DNA of 64,000 nt from Cytophagaceae bacterium (lineage in GTDB: Bacteria; Bacteroidota; Bacteroidia; Cytophagales; Spirosomataceae). Both the position numbers and the translations under genes were made by a program. The stretch's first letter is position 1. Every line of letters starts with the position of its first letter. Shown here piece by piece: positions 44,344 to 53,771 of the stretch. Below the pieces are notes generated by a model. It had not been told where the DNA came from. It searched no databases and was given only the letters and a program-made list of their open reading frames with translations. Where the stretch lies: assembly GCA_027486845.1 (NCBI GenBank), contig JAIXOL010000081.1:1-64000 (forward strand). Direction: 5' to 3'.

Positions 44344-45792
44344 ATGAAATACAAAATATATTCAAAAAACAAAGCATCTCACTTCATTAACATTGAATGT
44401 AATATCGAAAATATTTGCTCTCAAGAAGTCGAACTACAATTACCAACTTGGCGACCTGGACGTTATGAATTACAAAATTTTGCTAAAAATATTCAAAATT
44501 TTGAGGTTTTTGACGAAAATAACCAAAAACTAAAAGTGTCAAAAATCACGAAAGACCGCTGGAAAGTACAAACTAACGAAGCCACTCGCATTGTAGCCAA
44601 ATATAATTATTTTGCCAATATAATCAATGCAGGAAGTAGTTTTGTCGATGAAAATATTCTGTATGTAAATCCAGTAAACCTCTGTATTTATGCCGAAGGC
44701 TACATCAATGAACCTTGCACATTAGAATTATACAAAGCTAATAATCAAGAAGTTGCGGGATTAAATGATCAACAAAAACTTGATGATGATAAAGTAAGTA
44801 TTTCATTTAATGATTTTTATCATTTGGCAGATTCGCCTTTTATCGTCAGTTCAAATCTAAAGCATGATTTTTACAAAGTCGGAAAAGTACAATTTAACAT
44901 TTGGTTTGAAGGAAACCTTTCAAGAGAATTTTTGCACAATATAAAAACCGATTTTAAGAAATTTACTGAAGAACAAATCAAACTTTTTGGCGAATTTCCT
45001 GAAAAAGCTTATCACTTTATTACTTGGATTTTACCAATACCCTATTATCATGGAGTTGAGCATCGCAGCTCTACTATGCAAGTTTTGGGGCCAGATAGTC
45101 AGGATTTTGACGATTCACCGCCCGCAGAACTTTACATTGATTTACTCGGTTTAGCATCGCACGAACTTTTCCATGCTTGGAATATTTGTAAACTTCGCCC
45201 CGTTGAACTTCTTCCTTACGACTATACGAAAGAAAATTATTTCTCAACCTGCTTCGTTGCAGAGGGCGTAACGACTTATTACGGAGATTTGATGCTTTAT
45301 CGCTCGGAGATTTTCGATAAAAATCAATATTACAAAGAATTGGAAGCGTATTACAAACGTCATTTCGACCACGCTGACAATGCCTCTCAATCGCTCGTTG
45401 AATCTTCGTGGGATTTATGGCTCGATGGCTATACACAAAGCATTCCTAACCGAAAAGTTTCGGTGTATCATAAAGGGGCAATAGCCGCTCAGATTTTGGA
45501 TTTACATATTCAACGAGTTACTGACAAAACTCGCTCGATTGATAATGTAATGGCTTTGATGTGGCAGCGTTTCGGAAAATCTGAAAATGGCACTCCACTA
45601 AAAGGCTACACTTTGCAAGATTATAAAGATATTTGTGAAGAAGTGGCCGAAGAATCGCTTGATTGGTATTTTGAAAAATGTATTTTAGGAACAGAATCTC
45701 TTTTTGATTTACTCAACAACTATCTGCAAGACATTGATTTACAGATAGTTAGAAACGAAGAAGGACTGGTTAAATTAGAAATTCTTAGCTAA
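44344..45792 (+). CDS. M61 family (glycyl aminopeptidase-like) metallopeptidase
   Basis: A 482-residue peptidase without a signal peptide, so cytosolic. The N-terminal beta-sandwich (about 1-165; VELQLPTWRPGRYELQNFAKN is typical) precedes the catalytic domain with the zinc site HELFHAWN (about residue 275) and the downstream Glu in FVAEGVTTYYGDLM (about 304). The C-terminal helical part ends near residue 460. Many relatives carry a further PDZ domain, which is absent. The ATG at 44344 was chosen, because the upstream frame lies inside the rpmH start region. It cleaves N-terminal residues of unknown peptides. Confidence 0.87.
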   Translation: MKYKIYSKNKASHFINIECNIENICSQEVELQLPTWRPGRYELQNFAKNIQNFEVFDENNQKLKVSKITKDRWKVQTNEATRIVAKYNYFANIINAGSSFVDENILYVNPVNLCIYAEGYINEPCTLELYKANNQEVAGLNDQQKLDDDKVSISFNDFYHLADSPFIVSSNLKHDFYKVGKVQFNIWFEGNLSREFLHNIKTDFKKFTEEQIKLFGEFPEKAYHFITWILPIPYYHGVEHRSSTMQVLGPDSQDFDDSPPAELYIDLLGLASHELFHAWNICKLRPVELLPYDYTKENYFSTCFVAEGVTTYYGDLMLYRSEIFDKNQYYKELEAYYKRHFDHADNASQSLVESSWDLWLDGYTQSIPNRKVSVYHKGAIAAQILDLHIQRVTDKTRSIDNVMALMWQRFGKSENGTPLKGYTLQDYKDICEEVAEESLDWYFEKCILGTESLFDLLNNYLQDIDLQIVRNEEGLVKLEILS

Positions 45793-45844
45793 ATATTACC
45801 ATAAACATTCTCAATTATACAATAGACATTATCAATTAAAATAA

Positions 45845-46252
45845 ATGTATTCATTCGATTACGACTACCGAATCCGCTATGCCGATATTGACCAAATGGG
45901 CTATATGTATTATGGAAACTACGCCAAACTCTACGAAATTGGTCGAGTAGAAGCCCTGCGTTCGTTGGGACTCCGTTACCGAGATTTAGAAGAAACAGGC
46001 ATCATTATGCCAGTTTATGAAAATAAATCACGCTTTATTTCGCCCGCCAAATATGATGATTTAGTAACAATTCGAGTGATTATCAAGACATTACCTAAGG
46101 TAAGAATTATATTTCACTACGAAGTATATGATGAGCAACAAACGCTTTTACATACTGGCGAAACCACATTGGTTTTTGTAAAAACATCAAATAATAGAAT
46201 TACAACTTGCCCAAAAGAAATTACTGATAGATTATTGCCTTTTTTTCAGTAG
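45845..46252 (+). CDS. YbgC/FadM-like acyl-CoA thioesterase
   Basis: A 135-residue hotdog-fold thioesterase. The 4HBT motif YADIDQMGYMYYGNY (about residue 11-25) contains the catalytic Asp. The rest follows the family: ARLYE-like region YAKLYEIGRVEALRSLG, then VRIIFHYEVYDE. It hydrolyses acyl-CoA esters; the preferred chain is unknown. It lies 52 nt after the M61 gene, possibly co-transcribed. Confidence 0.92.
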   Translation: MYSFDYDYRIRYADIDQMGYMYYGNYAKLYEIGRVEALRSLGLRYRDLEETGIIMPVYENKSRFISPAKYDDLVTIRVIIKTLPKVRIIFHYEVYDEQQTLLHTGETTLVFVKTSNNRITTCPKEITDRLLPFFQ

Positions 46253-46299
46253 AACCATTTTCTAAATTGTATAAAAATAAGTCATTCATATTTAGATTA

Positions 46300-46330
46300 T
46301 CTGTGGCACATCTTTGAGATGTACCACAGA
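46300..46330. terminator. terminator between convergent genes
   Basis: TCTGTGGCACATCT and AGATGTACCACAGA pair (one mismatch) around TTG, followed by TTTTATAT. It lies between the thioesterase (+) and the amidase (-). Confidence 0.8.
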
Positions 46331-46367
46331 TTTTATATAAATCCAGCGAATAATTCGAAGAATTATT

Positions 46368-48017
46368 CTATAATTTTGGATGTTTTTTGTGAAAATCAGT
46401 CGCATCTTGATAGGCTTTTGCCACTTGTAAAAGCTTTGCTTCACCAAATAATTTACCCATAAAAGTAATACTCAAAGGGCGGCCTTCCGAGCGAAAACCG
46501 TTAGGCAAAACCACACATGGATGACCAGTAAGGTTGGTCATAGTTAAATTTTTACTAAATGATGGCGTGATATAAACATCAAATCCTTTCAGCGTTTTAT
46601 CTAATTCTTGAATCAATAAAGTGCGATGGCGATTGGCTTGTAAATATTCAACTGCAGGCACAAATCGAGCTGAACGAAAGGCATTTGGCCAGGCATTTTT
46701 ACCTTGTCTGACCATCAAATCATCCTTTCCTGAGCGAGTTAAATCATCAAAAGCAGCGGCAGCTTCAACACCCAACAAAAAGCTAATTTCATTCGATGGT
46801 AAAGTTGGTAACTCAATCGAAATTAGCTCTGCACCAAGTTTTTTGAGTGTGACCAAAGTAAGCGAATCGGTCGTTTTATTGGGAGATTTTCTTTCAAAAT
46901 CGCTTTTTACATAAGCAATTTTCATACCTTTTATCCCTTGCGTTCCATCATAATTAAAGGGAGCTTTCATGCAAGTAAAATCCTGATTATCAACTCCTTG
47001 AATAGTATTCATAACAATTGCACAATCCTCAACTGTGCGGCAAATCGGCCCCAATTTATCCATACTCCAACTTAAAGCCATCGCACCTGTGCGAGGTACT
47101 CGCCCAAAAGTTGGACGTAAACCAGTGGTTCCGCATTCGGTTGATGGCGATACAATCGAACCTAGCGTTTCACTTCCGATAGCAAAAGGTAAAAGCCCAG
47201 CCGAAACTGAAGAAGCCGAACCCGCCGATGAGCCACTCGAACCACGTTTCAAATCCCACGGATTTAAAGTTTTTCCACCAAACCAAACATCGCCCATTGC
47301 GAGTTCACCCAAGGTCAATTTGGCACAAAGAACCGCTCCTGCTTGCTCCAAACGCTGAATAACAATAGCATCTTTATCAATCATTTGGTCTTTAAAAGGC
47401 ACCGAACCCCAAGTTGTTTTATAACCTTTTACAGCCAATAAATCTTTTGCACCATAGGGAATTCCATGAAGAAAGCCCCTATATTTACCTGCCTTAATCT
47501 CAGCATCGGCTTGAGTAGCTTGTTTTAAAGCCAAATCTTCTGTAATCGTAACCACACAATGCAGTTGACTATCATATTTTTTTAGTCTTTCTAGAAAAAA
47601 CTTTGTCAATTCAACTGAAGTTATCTGCTTCGTTTTGAGCAATTCACCTAATTCTCGCACCGAAAAAAAAGCCAAATCCTCACGATTTGTAGGTAATTTG
47701 ACAGCCACAATTTGTGAAGCCTTGAAAGGCAAAAAGTTTTTTTCAAACTCAAAACCCAAAGGAAGCGGATTGAAATACAAAGCTGGCGAAACGCTATTAT
47801 CAAGCGACACTTTTCGCATGGCTTCAAAATCTTTTTGGTTGTCTCGCAAATCATTAAGCATTGAATCAGCTTCGGCATCGGTAAAATCAAGTCCTAATAT
47901 TTTCTCGGCTTGATTGATTACTTCAACTGTCAAAGGCGGATTTTCGACAACTTTAGTGATGAATGCTCCCAAACCAAGTGAAAATAAGCAGGCTAAGGGT
48001 AAAATTAATTTTTTCAT
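46368..48017 (-). CDS. secreted amidase-signature-family amidase
   Basis: A 549-residue amidase with a signal peptide (ending about residue 20), so exported. The Ser-cisSer-Lys triad is complete: Lys in PYGAKDLLAVKG (about residue 194), cis-Ser in GSSGSSAGSASSV (about residue 270) and nucleophile Ser in SETLGSIVSPSTECG (about residue 293). It is of the same type as GatA but does not pair with gatB/gatC and carries a longer N-terminus (about 25-120). The substrate is unknown. The ATG at 48017 gives a proper signal peptide. Confidence 0.88.
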   Translation of the reverse strand: MKKLILPLACLFSLGLGAFITKVVENPPLTVEVINQAEKILGLDFTDAEADSMLNDLRDNQKDFEAMRKVSLDNSVSPALYFNPLPLGFEFEKNFLPFKASQIVAVKLPTNREDLAFFSVRELGELLKTKQITSVELTKFFLERLKKYDSQLHCVVTITEDLALKQATQADAEIKAGKYRGFLHGIPYGAKDLLAVKGYKTTWGSVPFKDQMIDKDAIVIQRLEQAGAVLCAKLTLGELAMGDVWFGGKTLNPWDLKRGSSGSSAGSASSVSAGLLPFAIGSETLGSIVSPSTECGTTGLRPTFGRVPRTGAMALSWSMDKLGPICRTVEDCAIVMNTIQGVDNQDFTCMKAPFNYDGTQGIKGMKIAYVKSDFERKSPNKTTDSLTLVTLKKLGAELISIELPTLPSNEISFLLGVEAAAAFDDLTRSGKDDLMVRQGKNAWPNAFRSARFVPAVEYLQANRHRTLLIQELDKTLKGFDVYITPSFSKNLTMTNLTGHPCVVLPNGFRSEGRPLSITFMGKLFGEAKLLQVAKAYQDATDFHKKHPKL

Positions 48018-48145
48018 TATGCTGATGATTGTTTTTTCCACAATTTAGGTAAAAGCGGAGTTTTTGAAAAGAGTTTTTAGATTTTATTATTAGAACTAAT
48101 TTCTGAGTATATTTGATTTTCAGTTTATTAACAAAATTTCTATCA

Positions 48146-49393
48146 ATGAAAAAAATATTTCTAACATTCAGTCTAATTGTGGCTCTAACTGCTCCTCCAA
48201 CGGGTGAGGGTGGGGCTTGTCTTTCAGCTCAAACACCCAATAGCGTTAAAAAACACATTGGTTTTTTAGCATCTGATAAACTCGAAGGGCGTGGAACTGG
48301 AACGGAAGGAGGTAAAGCTGCAGCAGAATATATAGAAAAACAATTCAAAAAAATCGGACTAAAACCTTACGGCGATAAAGGCAAATATTTACAAGAATTT
48401 CCTGCTAAAAAAGGTTTGCCACCCAATATTAGTTATGTACAAGCCACCAATGTAGTCGGTTTTTTGGATAATGGCTCAGATAAAACCATCGTCATTGGAG
48501 CTCATTACGACCACCTCGGCAAAGGCGACCAAGGGAGTTCATTGGAAGCAAATTCGGTTGGAAACATTCATAACGGAGCAGATGATAATGCTTCAGGAAC
48601 GGCTGGATTGATAGAAATGGCAAAGTTTTATGCAAAAAACAAAATCAAGGAAAAACACAATTTTTTATTTATCGGTTTTTCTGGCGAAGAATTGGGTTTA
48701 ATTGGTTCAAAATATTATGCTGATAATGCTACAATCGATTTAAAATCAGTCAATTGTATGATAAATATGGACATGATTGGTCGTTATCGTGATGATAAAG
48801 GCTTAACAATTGGTGGTTGGGGAACGAGTAGCTTTTGGGGTAAAAATATTCCACAACTAGCTATGAATCAAGGAGTTAAATACAATGTTGACTCAGCGGG
48901 AGTCGGCCCATCCGACCACACTTCATTTTATCTCAAAAACCTTCCTGTATTGTTTTTCTTTACGGGAGCTCACCAAGAGTACCACAAACCAAGCGATGAT
49001 GCAAACTTGATAAATGCCGAAGGGGAAGTAAAGGTTTTAGAATTAGCAAAAAGCGTTATTGAGAAAATAGAAGTAGCTCCGAAACTTGATTTTATACTAG
49101 TGGCAAATAATCCACACGCTGGAAACGCCCGCAGTAGTTTTAAGGTTACGATGGGCATTATTCCTGACTACGCTTATGACAAAGGTGGGGTGAGAATCGA
49201 CGGAGTAAGCAAGGGTCGCCCAGCAGAAATAGCAGGCATCCAAGCGGGTGACGTAATTATGAAACTAGGAGAAAACTCAACTTCTGATGTACAAGAATAT
49301 ATGAAAGCACTCGGAAAGTTTGAAAAAGGACAAACAATTGATGCGGAAATAAAACGTGGGGCAGAAAAATTGATTTTGAAGATTACTTTTTAA
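48146..49393 (+). CDS. secreted M28 metallopeptidase with PDZ domain
   Basis: A 415-residue exported peptidase. The N-terminus MKKIFLTFSLIVALTA is followed by an odd segment PPTGEGGAC and then LSAQ. The M28 domain (about 30-305) has zinc ligands in IGAHYDHLG (His), NGADDNASG (Asp), FSGEELGL (Glu-Glu), MDMIGR (Asp) and HQEYHKPSDD (His). A PDZ domain follows (about 318-405, GVRIDGVSKGRPAEIAGIQ). The 24 nt at 48194-48217 look like an in-frame insertion in the signal peptide: without them the sequence would read ALTACLSAQ, a standard lipobox. The start at 48146 gives the signal peptide; a start 33 nt earlier is less likely. Confidence 0.88.
   Translation: MKKIFLTFSLIVALTAPPTGEGGACLSAQTPNSVKKHIGFLASDKLEGRGTGTEGGKAAAEYIEKQFKKIGLKPYGDKGKYLQEFPAKKGLPPNISYVQATNVVGFLDNGSDKTIVIGAHYDHLGKGDQGSSLEANSVGNIHNGADDNASGTAGLIEMAKFYAKNKIKEKHNFLFIGFSGEELGLIGSKYYADNATIDLKSVNCMINMDMIGRYRDDKGLTIGGWGTSSFWGKNIPQLAMNQGVKYNVDSAGVGPSDHTSFYLKNLPVLFFFTGAHQEYHKPSDDANLINAEGEVKVLELAKSVIEKIEVAPKLDFILVANNPHAGNARSSFKVTMGIIPDYAYDKGGVRIDGVSKGRPAEIAGIQAGDVIMKLGENSTSDVQEYMKALGKFEKGQTIDAEIKRGAEKLILKITF
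48194..48217. repeat. 24-nt GC-rich in-frame insertion
   Basis: This segment is GC-rich in an AT-rich gene, encodes PPTGEGGA inside the signal peptide, and is bounded by GCT on both sides (48191-48193 and 48215-48217). Its G-rich pattern resembles part of the palindromic repeat at 54957-55019. Confidence 0.55.
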
Positions 49394-49400
49394 ACCTTGC

Positions 49401-49447
49401 AGAATTGGCAAATTTGCGGTTCGATGAATTGCAAGTTTGTCAATTCT
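49401..49447. terminator. bidirectional hairpin between M28 peptidase and dnaX
   Basis: AGAATTGGCAAATTTGC (49401-49417) and GCAAGTTTGTCAATTCT (49431-49447) pair over 17 nt with two mismatches. It lies between two convergent genes; the T-runs are short. Confidence 0.65.
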
Positions 49448-49449
49448 AT

Positions 49450-51246
49450 CTAAAACACCAATTCTAAACCCAATTTATCTCTCAATTCTAATAAAGCAGG
49501 GTTTTTATTGGCCAAATATTCAAATTTTTCTTGTGCCGTGTAAGGTCGGCGTTCGGTGCTAGATTCTACAATTTCAGAAACAATTTGTATCAAAGCATTT
49601 CTCAAACGTTGACGCAGAAAAGTAGCTAACTCTTGTTTCAATTGTACCAAGGTATCCATCTGAATTTGGTTATCCAACTGCAACTTAAATGTTGTACCTT
49701 CCAATACAAACTCACGATTGAGCATTACTTTCAAAGTCTCAATATCACGTTCATTAGCAAATTCAATCAAGGCTTGTTGAGCAACTTCATAGGTGAATGA
49801 GTCGTTAAAATTAGGCAAAACTGGCTCATTATCAATACTTTGAACTTCAGTTTTTGGATTAAAAACAGTAGTTTCAATATCAACCGTAGAGCGAAGTTTT
49901 GAAGAAGCCATTGAAGGGCGAGCAGTAGGTTGCACACTCGGAGCAGTACTCGACAAATTAGGAGTAACTGGCCTTGCAGGCATGGCAGGCATCGACTGCA
50001 CGTAACTTGGCTGTACTTGAGAAGTTGTAGTAGCAGTAGCCACGACCGATTTCTGTTCAGAACTCTCAGCCCTTACTGGTGATTGCAAAGCTACTGAATT
50101 ACTATTTTTTTTTTCGTCCCCGTTGTTGGGTAGCTCACTCAGCGTCAAAACTTGATTAATCTGCGAGAGTTTCATCAGCCCAATTTCAACGTGCAAACGC
50201 TGATTTTTGGCAGATTTATAATTTATATCAAGCTGACTACCAATACTTAACGAAGAAAATATATAACCTAGCGATAATTTAGCCGATTGCTCAACGTATC
50301 GTTGTTGAATAGAATCTGCCACCTGCAAAAGTTTTACTGTTTGCGGGTCCTTACTCACCATTATATTTCTAAAATGTTCATTCAAGCCCACCACAAATTG
50401 GTGTCCATCAAAACCTTTTTCCAAAATTTCATTGTACAATAAAAATGCTTCCGATACATTTCCTAAAGATAAAGCATCAGTCATGCGGAAGTAATAATCA
50501 TAATCAAGAATATGTAAATTTTCTAAGACAGCCTGATACGTAAGTCCGTTATCCGAAGAAAAAGTTACGTTCAAATCAAACATCGAAAGGGCATCACGCA
50601 AACCACCGTCGGCTTTCTGAGCAATCAGTTCAAGTGCTTGATAATCAGCTTTTACAGCTTCTTTTATAGCTACATTAGCCAAATGATCAGCAATATCTTT
50701 TATTTGAATACGGTTAAAATCAAAAATCTGACAACGACTCAGAATTGTTGGTAAAATTTTGTGTTTTTCAGTGGTTGCTAAAATAAAAATGGCGTAGCTT
50801 GGAGGCTCTTCGAGTGTTTTCAAAAAGGCATTGAAAGCCGATGCAGAGAGCATGTGAACCTCATCAATGATATAAATCTTATACTTGCCCGATTGTGGTG
50901 GAAAACGCACTTGGTCAGTCAGATTTCTTATGTCTTCGACCGAGTTATTGGAAGCCGCATCGAGCTCGTGAATATTAAACGAAGCATTATTATTGAAACT
51001 CTTGCAAGAATCACACTCATTACACGGTGCAATATCTTCGGTAAGATTTTGACAATTGATGGTTTTGGCCAAAATTCTGGCACAAGTTGTTTTACCGACA
51101 CCACGTGGACCACAAAACAAAAATGCTTGTGCCAAATGATTGGTGCGAATGGCATTTTGTAAAGTAGTTGTGATGTGCGACTGCCCCACAACTGCATCGA
51201 AAGTTATAGGGCGATATTTTCGAGCAGAAACAACAAATTTTTCCAT
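49450..51246 (-). CDS. dnaX: DNA polymerase III subunit gamma/tau
   Basis: ATPase of the clamp loader. A 598-residue protein: Walker A CGPRGVGKTTCAR (about residue 45), the four-Cys zinc module from CQNLTEDIAPCNECDSC (about 65-80), DELDA-like HELDAASNN, Walker B YIIDEVHMLS (about 125), the SRC motif ILSRCQIFDF (about 175) and the collar domain up to about 360. The long, Ser/Gln/Pro-rich linker (about 365-475) and a C-terminal domain (about 490-598) form the tau-specific part. No ribosomal frameshift signal needs to be assumed. The start at 51246 matches the usual M-x-x-F-V-V-S-A-R-K-Y-R-P. Confidence 0.96.
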   Translation of the reverse strand: MEKFVVSARKYRPITFDAVVGQSHITTTLQNAIRTNHLAQAFLFCGPRGVGKTTCARILAKTINCQNLTEDIAPCNECDSCKSFNNNASFNIHELDAASNNSVEDIRNLTDQVRFPPQSGKYKIYIIDEVHMLSASAFNAFLKTLEEPPSYAIFILATTEKHKILPTILSRCQIFDFNRIQIKDIADHLANVAIKEAVKADYQALELIAQKADGGLRDALSMFDLNVTFSSDNGLTYQAVLENLHILDYDYYFRMTDALSLGNVSEAFLLYNEILEKGFDGHQFVVGLNEHFRNIMVSKDPQTVKLLQVADSIQQRYVEQSAKLSLGYIFSSLSIGSQLDINYKSAKNQRLHVEIGLMKLSQINQVLTLSELPNNGDEKKNSNSVALQSPVRAESSEQKSVVATATTTSQVQPSYVQSMPAMPARPVTPNLSSTAPSVQPTARPSMASSKLRSTVDIETTVFNPKTEVQSIDNEPVLPNFNDSFTYEVAQQALIEFANERDIETLKVMLNREFVLEGTTFKLQLDNQIQMDTLVQLKQELATFLRQRLRNALIQIVSEIVESSTERRPYTAQEKFEYLANKNPALLELRDKLGLELVF

Positions 51247-51310
51247 ATCGCAAGTTACAAAAAAAATAGAATTTTAGAAGATTTTCACACACAGAATCAC
51301 TTGATTTATT

Positions 51311-51318
51311 TACTTTTG
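51311..51318 (+). promoter_or_regulatory. -7 box of the VOC gene
   Basis: TACTTTTG fits TAnnTTTG, 22 nt before the ATG at 51341. Confidence 0.55.
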
Positions 51319-51340
51319 TGGTGAAAAAATAAAGATTTAG

Positions 51341-51715
51341 ATGGATAACAAACTAACGATAAAGGCATTTAACCACATAGCTATACAAATATCTGATATT
51401 GAAAAAAGTAGGAATTTTTATACACAAATACTTGATTTAAAAGAAATCCCAGCTCCAGCTTTCGATTATCCCGTTATTTGGTTTAGTCTTGAAAATGGCC
51501 GTGAGTTGCATCTTATTGGAAGAAAACCTGAAGCTCCCTTTACTCCGGCAAGAAGTAATCATTTTGCACTCGAGGTGAGCGATATCTATTTAGCAGAAAA
51601 GATTTTGAAAGAAAATGAGGCAAATTGCTTGCCAATTAAATCACGCCCAGATGGGATTTTGCAGCTATTTCTGACCGACCCAGATGGAAATTTTATTGAA
51701 CTTTGTCAGATTTAA
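51341..51715 (+). CDS. VOC-family (glyoxalase/bleomycin-resistance fold) protein
   Basis: A 124-residue protein of the vicinal oxygen chelate fold. It has two beta-alpha-beta-beta-beta units: FNHIAIQISDIEKSRNFYTQ (with His at about residue 11) and NHFALEVSDIYLAEKIL, and ends with LTDPDGNFIELCQ, the usual metal Glu. It could be a glyoxalase-like lyase or a small detoxifying enzyme; the substrate cannot be inferred. Its end overlaps the next gene by 4 nt on the other strand. Confidence 0.88.
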   Translation: MDNKLTIKAFNHIAIQISDIEKSRNFYTQILDLKEIPAPAFDYPVIWFSLENGRELHLIGRKPEAPFTPARSNHFALEVSDIYLAEKILKENEANCLPIKSRPDGILQLFLTDPDGNFIELCQI

Positions 51716-52248
51716 TTTCCAAACATTGATTTCAAAGCATCCCAAAGTGTTTGTTTCAATTCTCTGCTTGTTTCGAGTACCCGAAGTTCATCTGATAATA
51801 GAAAATCAACCCCTGCTACACTTTTAGGTTGGTAAATATTCAGTAGAATATTCCAGTTTATTTTACCCAAACCTACACCAAAACTTATAAATTTCTTTGT
51901 TACATTCTGAGATAAAAAAGACTGATAATCAAGTGTTTGTACTTTGCTCAATTCCACTAAATCAACTTGGTCAAGCATTAGTCCAATTGCTCCAAGAATT
52001 TTTACCAAAAGTGCTTTTTCTGATTCTGAAATCGTATCGGTCAGAATCAAAACTTGGTTTCGGAATTTGAAAGTTGGAATCGCTAGCTTCGCTACTTCCT
52101 TTGGAGAAATTAAGTCAGAAACTGACTCTTGCACAATTGCTTTTTTCTCAACAATAGTTTCTGTTTTCGTAACTTTTAGACTTTCGGAAACTACATTTTT
52201 GTAGAGAGTCTCTTTATTGAAAAGATAATTGGCAAGATTCGAAGTCAT
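51712..52248 (-). CDS. hypothetical protein, HolD (polymerase III psi)-like candidate
   Basis: A 178-residue cytosolic protein I cannot name with confidence. Residues about 60-178 form an alpha/beta pattern: NQVLILTDTISESEKALL, KILGAIGLMLDQVDLVEL, KKFISFGVGL, then LLSDELRVLETSRELKQTLW (about 145-170). The order of strands and the final L-x-x-x-P/S-x-x-K-x-x-L-W are reminiscent of the psi subunit (HolD), which binds the clamp-loader protein DnaX. dnaX itself lies only two genes away. The N-terminal 55 residues are variable, as in HolD. The ATG at 52248 was preferred to one 45 nt upstream, which is less conserved in character. Confidence 0.55.
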   Translation of the reverse strand: MTSNLANYLFNKETLYKNVVSESLKVTKTETIVEKKAIVQESVSDLISPKEVAKLAIPTFKFRNQVLILTDTISESEKALLVKILGAIGLMLDQVDLVELSKVQTLDYQSFLSQNVTKKFISFGVGLGKINWNILLNIYQPKSVAGVDFLLSDELRVLETSRELKQTLWDALKSMFGN

Positions 52249-52313
52249 GATTTTGAAATTATAAGACAGTTTCGTCGACAAACCCATTTTCAACCTGTCA
52301 TTTCACAACACAA

Positions 52314-52330
52314 ACAAGTTAGAAACTTGT
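52314..52330. repeat. ACAAGTT...AACTTGT palindrome, second copy
   Basis: ACAAGTT-AGA-AACTTGT. The same arms occur at 16055-16071, where the centre differs. Confidence 0.5.
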
Positions 52331-52340
52331 GTTACAAAAT

Positions 52341-52373
52341 AAATGTGCCCTACTTTTTAAATATGGCACATTT
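52341..52373 (-). terminator. purA terminator
   Basis: AAATGTGCC and GGCACATTT form a 9-bp stem, 25 nt after the purA stop codon on the minus strand. The T-run is short. Confidence 0.65.
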
Positions 52374-52397
52374 AAAATCAAAATGAATTATATTAGC

Positions 52398-53663
52398 TTA
52401 ACGCACAATGATTTCTTCACGGTCTGGACCTGTTGAAATAAAGCTAATCGGCACTTGAAGTTCTGCTTCCAAATAAGTTACATAATCAGCCAATTCCGCA
52501 GGAATTTGGTCGAATTTACGCATTCCTTCAAGCGAACAAGCCCAGCCTTTGAATGTTTTGTAGATTGGCTCTACATGAGTATCGGTTAAATCGAAAGGCA
52601 TTTGCTCAGTTATAGTACCATCTGGTAAGCGGTAATGTGTACAAATATTTACCTCATCTAAGAAATTCAATACGTCAACTTTCATCATAATCAATTGCGT
52701 TACGCCATTGAGCATGATGCTATATTTAAGTGCAGGCAAATCTAACCAACCTGTACGACGAGCTCTTCCAGTTGTTGCTCCAAATTCACGTCCTTCTTGG
52801 CGAATTTTTTCACCAAGGTCGTTATCTAATTCTGTCGGGAACGGTCCACTTCCTACACGTGTGCAGTAAGCCTTGAAAATTCCGAACACCTCTCCTATCA
52901 CATTTGGTGCCACGCCCAAACCTGAGCATACGCCCGCAGCAGTTGTATTTGAGCTTGTTACGAATGGATACGAACCAAAATCAATATCGAGCAATGAGCC
53001 TTGAGCACCTTCAGCCAATACTTTTTGACCGCTTTTTATCGAAGCATTTACCACATATTCGGTATCTTGTAAATCGAATTCTTTGATAAACTCAAGAGCA
53101 GAGAAAAACTCTTTTTCTGATGCAGCCAAATCATATTCAAAATTGTAAAAATCTAAGATTTGCGTATGTTTAGCAACTAAGGCTTTGTATTTTTCTGTGA
53201 AATTTGGAGAAACAATATCACCCAAACGCAAGCCTTGACGAGCAACTTTATCAGAATATGCTGGACCAATTCCTTTCAAAGTTGACCCGATTTTAGCATC
53301 GCCTTTTGCTTTTTCATAAGCTGCATCAAGCAAACGGTGACTTGGAATAATGATGGCAGTTTTCTTAGAAATCACCAAGTTCTTCCTTAAATCAAGGTTA
53401 TATTTAGCCAAACCTTCAATCTCTTTTTTGAATATGATTGGGTCAAGTACAACACCATTTCCGATGATATTTAAACAATCAGAACGAAAAACACCCGATG
53501 GAATTTGGTGCAATACGTGTTTATTGCCATTGAATTCGAGCGTATGACCAGCATTTGGGCCTCCTTGAAAACGTGCAACTACTTGATAATCAGGAGCAAG
53601 CACATCAACAATTTTACCTTTGCCTTCATCGCCCCATTGTAAGCCTAAAAGAATATCAACCAT
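52398..53663 (-). CDS. purA: adenylosuccinate synthase
   Basis: Joins IMP and aspartate with GTP to make adenylosuccinate, the first step towards AMP. A 421-residue enzyme with the N-terminal GLQWGDEGKGKIVD (catalytic Asp), GGPNAGHTL (catalytic His), KGIGPAYSDK, GSLLDIDFGSYPFVTSSNT, and GRARRTGW in the IMP-binding part. All expected motifs are present. In related bacteria fur and purA often adjoin, as here (108-nt gap). Confidence 0.98.
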   Translation of the reverse strand: MVDILLGLQWGDEGKGKIVDVLAPDYQVVARFQGGPNAGHTLEFNGNKHVLHQIPSGVFRSDCLNIIGNGVVLDPIIFKKEIEGLAKYNLDLRKNLVISKKTAIIIPSHRLLDAAYEKAKGDAKIGSTLKGIGPAYSDKVARQGLRLGDIVSPNFTEKYKALVAKHTQILDFYNFEYDLAASEKEFFSALEFIKEFDLQDTEYVVNASIKSGQKVLAEGAQGSLLDIDFGSYPFVTSSNTTAAGVCSGLGVAPNVIGEVFGIFKAYCTRVGSGPFPTELDNDLGEKIRQEGREFGATTGRARRTGWLDLPALKYSIMLNGVTQLIMMKVDVLNFLDEVNICTHYRLPDGTITEQMPFDLTDTHVEPIYKTFKGWACSLEGMRKFDQIPAELADYVTYLEAELQVPISFISTGPDREEIIVR

Positions 53664-53771
53664 TTTTATTAATTAAGAAGCGGTACGCCGCCCGTTAGAA
53701 TTAAGAATTTTTCGAGTGAAAAATACTAAAATTCGATGTATAAAAAAACCGTTTTTTTTAATTTCAAAAAT

